Assembly: GCA_964469555.1 (NCBI GenBank)
Contig: CAYYAQ010000173.1
Location: 1-11,046, forward strand
Length of the DNA stretch: 11,046 nt
Direction: 5' to 3'
Source: CAYYAQ01 sp964469555
GTDB lineage: Bacteria; Planctomycetota; UBA1135; UBA2386
Shown: positions 1 to 6,293 of the stretch, piece by piece
Position numbering within the stretch: the stretch's first letter is position 1
Layout of the letters: each line of letters opens with the position of its first letter
Made by a program: the position numbers and the translations under genes
The notes under the pieces: generated by a model
Told to the model about the DNA's origin: nothing
Seen by the model: only the letters and a program-made list of their open reading frames with translations
The model's database searches: none

Positions 1-855
1 GCCGGTGGGATGGAGAGCATGACCAACGCGCCCTACTACCTGCCGTCGGCCCGCGCCGGCCAGCGCCTGGGGCACACCGAGTTGGTCGACGGGATGATTT
101 GCGATGGCCTCTGGGACATCTACAACGACTTCCACATGGGGATCACCGCCGAGCTCGTCGTCGACAAGTACGAGGTGTCCCGCGAACAACAGGACGAGTT
201 CGCCGTGGCCAGCCATCAAAAAGCAGTCGCCGCCCAGGCAGCCGGCAAGTTCGACAACGAGATCTTCGCCGTCGAATTGAAGGACCGGAAGGGCAACGTC
301 ACCATGTTCGACCGCGACGAGGGACCCCGCGCCGAGACCACCCTCGAGAGCCTCGCCAAGCTCCGGCCCGCGTTCAAGCGCGATGGCGGTTCCGTGACAG
401 CGGGCAACGCCTCGACCATCAACGACGGCGCGTCGGCGCTGGTTGTCATGGATGAGGATGCCGCGAACGCTCTGGGCAAGAAGCCGATCGCCCGCATCAC
501 CGGCTACGCTACCGGCGGCATGGCCCCCGAGTGGGTAATGATGGCGCCGGAAGTCGCCGTCAAGAAGGTCTGCACTCTGCTGTCGTGCAACCCGCAGGAC
601 TTCGACCTCATCGAACTCAACGAGGCGTTCGCTTCGCAGGGCGTGGCGCTGACTGGCGTTCTCGACCTGGACCCGGAGAAACTCAACGTGCACGGCGGTG
701 CGATAGCCCTCGGTCACCCGATCGGCGCGTCCGGCGCGCGCGTGTTGACGACGCTCATTCATGCTCTCGCCGACCGCGGGTTGTCGCGAGGTATCGCCGG
801 CCTGTGTCTCGGTGGCGGCAACGCCGTCGCTCTCGCCGTGGAGATGGTGAACTGA
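1..855 (+). CDS. Acetyl-CoA acetyltransferase / 3-ketoacyl-CoA thiolase (5' partial)
   Basis: Thiolase-family enzyme that cleaves 3-ketoacyl-CoA with CoA, or condenses two acetyl-CoA; cytoplasmic. The reading frame is open to the window edge, and about 284 residues are present of roughly 390 usual for the family, so the N-terminal domain with the acylated Cys is outside. Seen here: the GGMESMTNAPY segment that follows that Cys region, the HMGITAE and SREQQDEFA segments of the loop domain, the NEAFA motif, the catalytic His in GHPIGASGAR, and the C-terminal CLGGG carrying the second catalytic Cys. All visible catalytic positions are intact. The stop codon overlaps the next start as TGATG, so translation is probably coupled to the hydroxyacyl-CoA dehydrogenase. 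The family is certain; whether it is a biosynthetic (PhaA/AtoB-like) or degradative (FadA-like) thiolase is not decidable from this fragment, although the ACAD neighbours favour degradation. Confidence 0.95.
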   Translation, partial: AGGMESMTNAPYYLPSARAGQRLGHTELVDGMICDGLWDIYNDFHMGITAELVVDKYEVSREQQDEFAVASHQKAVAAQAAGKFDNEIFAVELKDRKGNVTMFDRDEGPRAETTLESLAKLRPAFKRDGGSVTAGNASTINDGASALVVMDEDAANALGKKPIARITGYATGGMAPEWVMMAPEVAVKKVCTLLSCNPQDFDLIELNEAFASQGVALTGVLDLDPEKLNVHGGAIALGHPIGASGARVLTTLIHALADRGLSRGIAGLCLGGGNAVALAVEMVN

Positions 856-1709
856 TGGCGCTCCCCAATGCAGTCGCTGTCGTGGGCGCGGGGACGATGG
901 GCAATGGCATCGCCCAGACTTTCGCGGCCAACGGAGTCCCGGTCTTCCTCGTCGACATCGAAGACGAATTCGTGCAGCGTGGCGTCGCCAGCATCGAGAA
1001 GAGCCTCGGCCGATTCGTCAAGAAGGAGAAGATCACGCAGGACGAGGCGGATGAGATCCGCAGCCGCGTGACGCCGACCACGAGCAATGACTGTTTCGCC
1101 GAGGTCGGTCTCGTCGTGGAGGCGGTGACCGAGAACATCGACATCAAGAAGCAGATCTTCAGCGACGCCGACGCAAAGGCACCCGCCGACTGCATTCTCG
1201 CCAGCAACACGTCGTCGATCTCCATTACTTCGCTCGGCGCGGCCACGAACCGGCCCGAGAAAGTCATCGGCATGCACTTCATGAATCCGGTGCCGCTGAT
1301 GAAACTCGTCGAAGTGGTACGCGGCCACGCGACCAGTGACGAGACGACGGGCACTGTGGTCGGATGGTCCGGATCCCTCGGCAAGATCCCCGTCGAGGCA
1401 AACGACTACCCGGGGTTCATCAGCAACCGCGTCCTGATGCCGATGATCAACGAAGCGGCTTTCTGCCTGATGGAGGGCGTCAGCACGCGCGAGGGGATCG
1501 ACGAGATCCTGAAGCTCGGTATGAACCACCCGATGGGGCCGCTTACACTCGCGGACTTCATCGGCATCGATGTCTGCGTCAGTATTCTCGACGTCCTCAA
1601 GAACGGGCTCGGCGATGACAAGTATCGCGCGTGTCCGCTCATGCGAAGGATGGTGGCGGCGGGCCACCTCGGGCGGAAGTCCGGTCGAGGATTCTACGAT
1701 TACGACTGA
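855..1709 (+). CDS. L-3-hydroxyacyl(butyryl)-CoA dehydrogenase
   Basis: NAD-dependent oxidation of L-3-hydroxyacyl-CoA to 3-ketoacyl-CoA, the step before thiolase. The protein has 284 residues, the usual length of stand-alone (HBD/PaaH-type) enzymes. The Rossmann motif VGAGTMGNG occupies residues 10-18 and an Asp at residue 34 ends the second strand (NAD specificity). The catalytic set is visible: Ser120 in NTSS, His141 in GMHFMNPVP, Glu153 in KLVEV and Asn191 in GFISNR. The C-terminal dimerisation domain begins with the GMNHPMGPL segment (222-230). The start was chosen because it overlaps the thiolase stop by one base and because this family begins only a few residues before the GxGxxG motif; the frame is open further upstream, but that stretch is thiolase read out of frame. 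It probably lies in one operon with thiolase and ACAD-A. Substrate chain length cannot be read from the sequence. Confidence 0.95.
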   Translation: MALPNAVAVVGAGTMGNGIAQTFAANGVPVFLVDIEDEFVQRGVASIEKSLGRFVKKEKITQDEADEIRSRVTPTTSNDCFAEVGLVVEAVTENIDIKKQIFSDADAKAPADCILASNTSSISITSLGAATNRPEKVIGMHFMNPVPLMKLVEVVRGHATSDETTGTVVGWSGSLGKIPVEANDYPGFISNRVLMPMINEAAFCLMEGVSTREGIDEILKLGMNHPMGPLTLADFIGIDVCVSILDVLKNGLGDDKYRACPLMRRMVAAGHLGRKSGRGFYDYD

Positions 1710-1732
1710 AGCACTCACTCAAGCCAACCAAG

Positions 1733-2890
1733 ATGGCCACGCAACCCAAAGTCATAGACTTCGAACTCTTACCGGAACTGAAGGAGTTCCAGGAGATGAC
1801 GCGGCGGTTCGCTCGCGAAGAAATCGCGCCGCACGCCGTCATGCTCGACCGCGAGCAGCGGTTCCCGAAGGAACTCGTGCAGAAGGCGGGCGAGTTCGGC
1901 TTGCTCAAGATGACGATCCCGTCCGAGTACGGTGGGACCGAGATGGGAAGCCTCGCTTCCTGCATCATGCTCGAGGAGATCAACGCGGCATGTCCGTCGA
2001 CGGGCGTGACGATCTCCGTACACAACTCGCTGTTCTGCGCGCCGCTCACCAAGTGGGGGAGCGACGACCAGAAGACACGGTACTTCCCCAAGTTGCTCGA
2101 TGGCACCTGGCTCGGTGCCTACTGCCTGTCCGAGGCCGCGTCGGGATCGGACGCTGCGGGTCTGCAGTGCAAGGCAACACGGGATGGTGACGACTGGATT
2201 CTCAACGGTCCGAAACTGTGGATCACGACCGGGAGCGAGGCAGACCTCTTCATCGTGTTCGCGCGCAGCGGCGAAGACCGGGTGAAGGGTATCTCCGCGT
2301 ATCTCCTCGAGGCTGGCTACGATGGTGTCAGCATCGGCAAGAAAGAACGCAAGCTCGGGATCAAGGCATCGCCGACCACGGAGATCCTCCTCGAGAACGT
2401 GCGCGTCCCCGGCGCGAATCTGTTGGGCGAAGAGGGTCGTGGGTTCACGATCGCGCTCGACACGCTCGATGGCGGTCGCCTGGGCATCGCGGCCCAGTCG
2501 CTTGGAATCGCGCGGGCCGCGGTCGATCTGATCCGCGGGCATCTCGCTAAGCAGAAGAACGCGAAGGGTCGGCCTAACTCATCGCAACACGCGCAGTGGA
2601 CACTCGCCGATCGGTGTGCTGAGCTCGACGCCTACCGTTTCCTGACCTGGCGCGCGGCGATCTTGCGCGATCAGGGGCAAACGGTCGCGCCGCAGTCGGC
2701 GATGGCGAAGCTCTGCAGCAGCAAACTGTCGAACCGCGCGGCGCGCGATGCCGTATCCCTACTCGGGCTCGAGGGCGCTAGCGGCGCCACGGAAGCAGAG
2801 CGACTCGTGCGCGATGCGCGCATCACCGAGATTTACGAGGGCGCCACGGACATCCAACGGCTCGTGATTGCCCGCAGCGTCCTGGTATGA
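1733..2890 (+). CDS. Acyl-CoA dehydrogenase A, catalytic-type subunit (ACAD-A)
   Basis: Acyl-CoA dehydrogenase fold, 385 residues, closest in character to short-chain/butyryl-CoA dehydrogenases; introduces the C2-C3 double bond and passes electrons to ETF. The flavin loop CLSEAASGSDA (131-141), the LWITTG motif (162-167) and the catalytic Glu369 in ITEIYEG are present. Two elements that normally reach into the neighbouring subunit's FAD site are lost. The R-x-x-FG loop is replaced by KQKNAKGR (273-280). In the usual Q-x-x-GG motif, Ser342 stands for Gln and Gly345-Leu346 for GG, giving VSLLGLEG. The start at ATG 1733 follows the upstream stop by 23 bases; the frame is open further upstream only as out-of-frame dehydrogenase sequence. 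No strong Shine-Dalgarno is seen. Inference: it acts with ACAD-B (4005-5081) rather than as a homotetramer. Confidence 0.93.
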   Translation: MATQPKVIDFELLPELKEFQEMTRRFAREEIAPHAVMLDREQRFPKELVQKAGEFGLLKMTIPSEYGGTEMGSLASCIMLEEINAACPSTGVTISVHNSLFCAPLTKWGSDDQKTRYFPKLLDGTWLGAYCLSEAASGSDAAGLQCKATRDGDDWILNGPKLWITTGSEADLFIVFARSGEDRVKGISAYLLEAGYDGVSIGKKERKLGIKASPTTEILLENVRVPGANLLGEEGRGFTIALDTLDGGRLGIAAQSLGIARAAVDLIRGHLAKQKNAKGRPNSSQHAQWTLADRCAELDAYRFLTWRAAILRDQGQTVAPQSAMAKLCSSKLSNRAARDAVSLLGLEGASGATEAERLVRDARITEIYEGATDIQRLVIARSVLV

Positions 2891-2892
2891 AC

Positions 2893-2900
2893 GAGGAAAG
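2893..2900 (+). promoter_or_regulatory. Shine-Dalgarno site of the S49 peptidase gene
   Basis: GAGGAAAG sits just after the ACAD-A stop, with AGGA six bases before ATG 2904. It fixes that ATG as the start rather than one 36 bases upstream in the same frame, which would overlap the ACAD-A gene and add MPAASWYERGKT, a run with no SppA character. It is one of the clearest ribosome binding sites in the window. Confidence 0.7.
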
Positions 2901-2903
2901 ACA

Positions 2904-3998
2904 ATGAGCGCAACACCGCCGCCCCCCCCGCAGTACGCTCCGCCGCTGCCGCAGTATCCAGCGCCCGAGGGCCGGTCGGTGTCGTTCTTCGTGGCGTTGT
3001 TCCTGGCGCTCCTGCTGTTGATCAGCGGTGGTGCGAACATCGTGTTGCTCTTCTACAGCGCGATCGGTGGTACGATGAGCATGGCGGAGGCCGCGATCGA
3101 AGACTCCGACGCTGGGTACCGCGTCGTCGCGGTTTCGGGCACCCAGGGCGCCAAGGATCGCATCCTTCGCATCAGGATCGAGGGAGCGATCGCCGAGGGC
3201 GCCTCGCCGATGATGGGCGCCGTGGGCGGTACCGTCTCCCAGGTACGGCGCAACTTACGACTCGCGGCGAAGAACGACGCGATCAAGGGCGTGCTCCTCG
3301 AGATCAATTCACCTGGCGGTGGCGTGACGGACTCGGATGAGATCTACCGGTTGATCAAGGAGTTTCGTTCGAACGAGAAGAAGCTGGTCATCGCGTACTT
3401 CGGCGACATGTCGGCGAGCGGTGGCTACTACATCGCGGCAGCGTGCGACAAGATCTACTGCCGACCCACAACGATCACGGGCAGCATCGGCGTGATCATG
3501 AGTTCGTACAACTTGACGGAGGCGTTCAAGCTCGTCGGCATCAAGTCCGAGACGATCATTTCGCCGGACACTCCATACAAGGACATCATGTCGATGTCGC
3601 GAGACATGAGGCCGGAGGAGCGGGAGATCCTGCTCTCGATCATTCAGGAGATGTACGACCGGTTCGTCGACATCGTGGACGCAGGTCGGCCCGATCTCGA
3701 TCGCGACGCGGTCAAGAAACTCGCCAACGGCCAGATCTATTCCGCGAATCAGGCGAAGGAGAACGGCCTCGTAGACGACATCCTTGATCCCGACGAGGTC
3801 ATCGAGAAGATCAAGGAAATCGCCGGCGCGGGAAAGGTGCAAATCGTCGAGCAACGACGGCTCCCTTCCCTGATGGAGACTCTCATCGGCACTCCGGGCA
3901 TGGTCACGAGGACCCCTTCGCTGGCCGACACGGCAGCTCGCTATCTGAATCAGACGACCGGGTCCAAGTTCCTCTACTTCTGGCCTGGCGGCAGGTGA
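2904..3998 (+). CDS. S49 family membrane serine peptidase, SppA-like
   Basis: Signal-peptide-peptidase A type protease, 364 residues, similar in length to the short single-domain SppA of Bacillus rather than the duplicated E. coli form. A proline-rich cytoplasmic tail (residues 1-23) precedes one transmembrane segment at about 26-51. The S49 domain follows: a helix-turn region ending in NSPGGG (135-140), the nucleophile Ser172 in MSASGGYY, the TGSIGVI segment (192-198) and the general base Lys226 in PYKD. The Ser-Lys spacing of 54 fits the known Ser/Lys dyad. The family degrades cleaved signal peptides and other small membrane peptides; the actual substrate here is unknown. The gene lies between two acyl-CoA dehydrogenase genes, 13 bases after the first and 6 before the second, so it is probably co-transcribed with them. 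An eight-C run lies just after the start. Confidence 0.93.
   Translation: MSATPPPPPQYAPPLPQYPAPEGRSVSFFVALFLALLLLISGGANIVLLFYSAIGGTMSMAEAAIEDSDAGYRVVAVSGTQGAKDRILRIRIEGAIAEGASPMMGAVGGTVSQVRRNLRLAAKNDAIKGVLLEINSPGGGVTDSDEIYRLIKEFRSNEKKLVIAYFGDMSASGGYYIAAACDKIYCRPTTITGSIGVIMSSYNLTEAFKLVGIKSETIISPDTPYKDIMSMSRDMRPEEREILLSIIQEMYDRFVDIVDAGRPDLDRDAVKKLANGQIYSANQAKENGLVDDILDPDEVIEKIKEIAGAGKVQIVEQRRLPSLMETLIGTPGMVTRTPSLADTAARYLNQTTGSKFLYFWPGGR
3993..3998 (+). promoter_or_regulatory. Shine-Dalgarno site of ACAD-B, overlapping the peptidase stop
   Basis: AGGTGA lies six bases before ATG 4005 and contains the TGA stop of the S49 peptidase gene. This ties termination of one gene to initiation on the next and supports ATG 4005 as the ACAD-B start. 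Confidence 0.6.
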
Positions 3999-4004
3999 CC
4001 CCCC

Positions 4005-5081
4005 ATGGAAATCGACAACTTCAAGCTCTCTGAAGAGCAGAGCATGATCCTGGAGACGGTGCGCCGGTTCGTATCGGAACAGATCGAGCCCAAGGCGCTC
4101 GAATGGGACGAGCACTGCACGTTCGTGCGCGCGAGTTTCGATGGACTCTCGGAGTTGGGCATGCTCGGTATCCCGTTGCCCGAAGCGAGCGGCGGCGCCG
4201 AGATGGGACTCCTGTCGTTCGTGGTCGCGCTTGAAGAGATTGGACGCGTGTGCGGATCGAGTGCGCGGGTACTCCTGTCGCAAACAGCGCTCTGCGGCAT
4301 GGCGCTCGAAGGTCACGCGGGAGCCGAGGACATCGCGATGGGTGAGTCGCTCGGTGCGTTCATCGGGCTCGACTCCGGGATCACCGCCGCCGAATCTGGC
4401 GATGGCTTTGTCCTGAACGGTACCGCCGCGATGGTGACAGCCGCCACCGAGGCGAACCAGTTTGTCATCGCTGCGTCGACGACCGAAGGCGAAACGATCC
4501 TGTTCCTCGTCGCCGCCGAGGCGGTGACGACCGAGCTGGTTCACGCGTTGGGATTTCGCGCGAGCGCGCCGGGTCGGGTGATCCTCGACAACGTGGCCAC
4601 CTCTGCGGATGGTCTCATCGTCCGCGGTGATGCCGCGACGGCTACGCTCGGTCGCGTGCACATCGCCGCTTGCATCGGTGGAGGTGCGATCGCGGTCGGC
4701 ATGGCCGATGCGAGCCGGCGCCACGCTGCGGTCCACGCCGGGGAGCGCTTTGCGTTCGGCAAGCCGCTCGCGAAGCAGCAAGCCGTGGCACTGAAGCTCG
4801 GCGACAGTCTTTGCGCAACAGAGGCGGCGCGACACCTCGTCTACCACGCAGCGCGGCTGGCGGACGGTGGTCAGGAAGCGCGCACCGCCGGGAACATGGC
4901 GCGAGTCGCCGCCGTCGAGTCCGCGATTGCCGCGTCGGACGAGGCTATCCAGATTCTCGGTGGCTACGGGTTCACGGTCGAATATCACGTCGAGCGCTTC
5001 TACCGCGACGCCCAGACCCTGCAGGTCCTGGGCGGCGGCAACGAGGCCCTCCGCAACGAACTCGCCCGAGCCGCCCTCTGA
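4005..5081 (+). CDS. Acyl-CoA dehydrogenase homologue B, non-catalytic-type subunit (ACAD-B)
   Basis: Acyl-CoA dehydrogenase fold, 358 residues, somewhat short for the family. The N-terminal helical domain is recognisable (MEIDNFKLSEEQSMILETVR start; GIPLPEASGGAEMG at 55-68). In the C-terminal domain, ERFAFGK (247-253) and AIQILGGYGF (314-323) are textbook versions of the elements that contact the FAD of the partner subunit. The middle domain is degenerate: the usual flavin loop with S/TEP..GSD is missing, with LDSGITAAESGDG in its place and about 9 residues fewer than ACAD-A. WIT has become MVT. The catalytic Glu position is Gly343 (QVLGGGNEAL), and the alternative Glu site of the isovaleryl/long-chain type, just before the Arg of LGR (215-217), is also Gly. 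It is therefore unlikely to be active alone. Last gene of the + strand block; inferred partner of ACAD-A. Confidence 0.92.
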   Translation: MEIDNFKLSEEQSMILETVRRFVSEQIEPKALEWDEHCTFVRASFDGLSELGMLGIPLPEASGGAEMGLLSFVVALEEIGRVCGSSARVLLSQTALCGMALEGHAGAEDIAMGESLGAFIGLDSGITAAESGDGFVLNGTAAMVTAATEANQFVIAASTTEGETILFLVAAEAVTTELVHALGFRASAPGRVILDNVATSADGLIVRGDAATATLGRVHIAACIGGGAIAVGMADASRRHAAVHAGERFAFGKPLAKQQAVALKLGDSLCATEAARHLVYHAARLADGGQEARTAGNMARVAAVESAIAASDEAIQILGGYGFTVEYHVERFYRDAQTLQVLGGGNEALRNELARAAL

Positions 5082-5093
5082 TCCTCGCGAGGA
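5082..5093 (+). other. Perfect 12-base palindrome between convergent genes
   Basis: TCCTCGCGAGGA directly follows the ACAD-B stop and precedes the end of the opposing pseudogene by six bases. It can form only a short stem around CGCG and has no T-run, so a terminator role is weakly supported; it may equally be chance in GC-rich sequence. Confidence 0.3.
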
Positions 5094-5099
5094 GACTCG

Positions 5100-6234
5100 T
5101 CAGGCGAGGATGTCTGGGATGACGTTGCCGTGCACGTCGGTGAGGCGGAAGTCGCGACCGAGGTAACGGTAGGTGAGGCGTTCGTGGTCCATGCCGAGAA
5201 GGTGGAGGATCGTGGCCTGCAGGTCGTGCACGTGGACCGGCTTCTCAGCGACATTGGAGCTTGACTCGTCGGTGCTGCCGTACGTGAAACCTGACTTCAC
5301 GCCGCCGCCCGCGAGGAACACGGTGAAGCACCGCGGGTGGTGGTCCCGGCCAGCTTCGGGACTCTTGTAGTTGCCTTGGCCGACCGGGCTGCGTCCGAAC
5401 TCCCCGCCCCAGATCACGAGAGTGTCGTCGAGCAACCCCCGCCGCTTCAAATCCGTGATCAGAGCCGCTGTCGGTTGGTCGGTGTCGCGGCACCGCGCCG
5501 GGCACCACGCCGTCAGCTTCCTGTGATGATCCCAGTCCGGATGGAACAGCTGCACGAACCGCATGCCGCGCTCCGCGAGTCGACGCGCGAGGATGCAGTT
5601 CGCGGCGTAGGGACCCGGTCGTCGGGAATCGGGACCGTACTCCTCGAACGTGCTCTCCGGTTCGTCCGACAGATCGATCAGATCCGGCACCGAGGACTGC
5701 ATCCGATACGCCATCTCGTACTGCCGAATCCGATCCGTGACTTCCGGATCGTTCAGGTAGGGCACAGGCTCTTTGCCCGATCGCAACCAAACGCCCTGGT
5801 ACCGCGAAGGCTGCAATCCCGTGAGGTCCAGGCTCAGTCGTCGGACCAGCGTTCTTCGATCTGCTTCTTCGGACGGAGACAGCCCGGCCCCTCGCATTCG
5901 CGCGAGCACGAAGTTGTCGATGGGGTTACGCCGCCAGTTCGAGTTGGTGTGCGGCGCTGCTGGTCGCTTCGGTGGCACGAACGACCAGTGTCGTCCCCAC
6001 GTCGCGCCTTGGTCGATCCACCGTGACGGTGTTTTGATCTGTGCTGTGGTGAGCGTCTTCCCGCTCTTCACGGGAGGCATGCGATCGTCCGCATATTTGG
6101 TGGTGATGCGGCGCATCAATTCGCTCTCCCTGGACTTTCCGGGAACGGTCACGGACGCGATCGCACCGGCGTGCGTATCCAGTCGAAGCTTGCCCTTGCG
6201 GCAGCAGCATGGTGGTCGCGAGCAACGAGAGCAT
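5100..6234 (-). pseudogene. Collapsed PSD1 (PSCyt1/DUF1549)-DUF1501 fusion remnant
   Basis: In planctomycetes a PSD1-type gene (cytochrome-like PSCyt1, DUF1549, DUF1553) is commonly followed by a DUF1501 gene; functions are poorly known. Here parts of both are merged. A plausible start at ATG 6234 gives a hydrophobic MLSLLATTMLLPQGQ, but PSCyt1 homology (KGKLRLDTHAG..., from about 6197) is in another frame and the CxxCH haem site is gone. The frame then runs open to the stop: PSCyt1 end (MPPVKSGKTLT), DUF1549 start (NPIDNFVLAR, SLDLTGL), then an abrupt switch near 5807 to DUF1501 (RYQGVWLRSGKEPV). Most of DUF1549, all of DUF1553 and the N-terminal half of DUF1501 are absent. A further gap lies at YLNDP-EVTDR near 5744. 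The DUF1501 C-terminus is well kept (WGGEFGR, GRDHHPRCF, DVHGNV). A roughly 350-codon chimera could still be translated, but a functional product is unlikely. Confidence 0.8.
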
Positions 6235-6270
6235 GGACCCCTTGACTCTACACGCGTTTTGACGACCGAG

Positions 6271-6287
6271 ACTGGCGGGCAGCCAGT
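6271..6287 (-). terminator. Small stem-loop after the methyltransferase gene
   Basis: ACTGGC and GCCAGT form a six-pair stem with a five-base loop, starting seven bases beyond the TAA of the - strand methyltransferase gene. No clear U-run follows on the - strand, so it is at best a weak intrinsic terminator or an RNA 3' end stabiliser. Confidence 0.35.
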
Positions 6288-6293
6288 TCTTGG

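Noticed and set aside
531..854. A 5' extension of the hydroxyacyl-CoA dehydrogenase frame.
   Set aside because: The added residues are Arg-rich thiolase sequence read out of frame; the family starts just before its GxGxxG motif, matching ATG 855.
759..1718. A long - strand open frame opposite the hydroxyacyl-CoA dehydrogenase gene.
   Set aside because: Antisense shadow with a low-complexity, charge-rich translation; the + strand gene has all family motifs.
3309..4988. A 559-codon open frame on the - strand opposite the S49 peptidase and ACAD-B genes.
   Set aside because: It spans two well-supported genes and their junction, is dominated by Arg, Asp, Glu and His as expected from the antisense of GC-rich genes, and shows no recognisable domain.
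6197..6240. A haem-binding CxxCH motif in the PSCyt1 remnant.
   Set aside because: The frame holds several Cys codons, but none is followed by the required CxxCH pattern; the haem region is missing.
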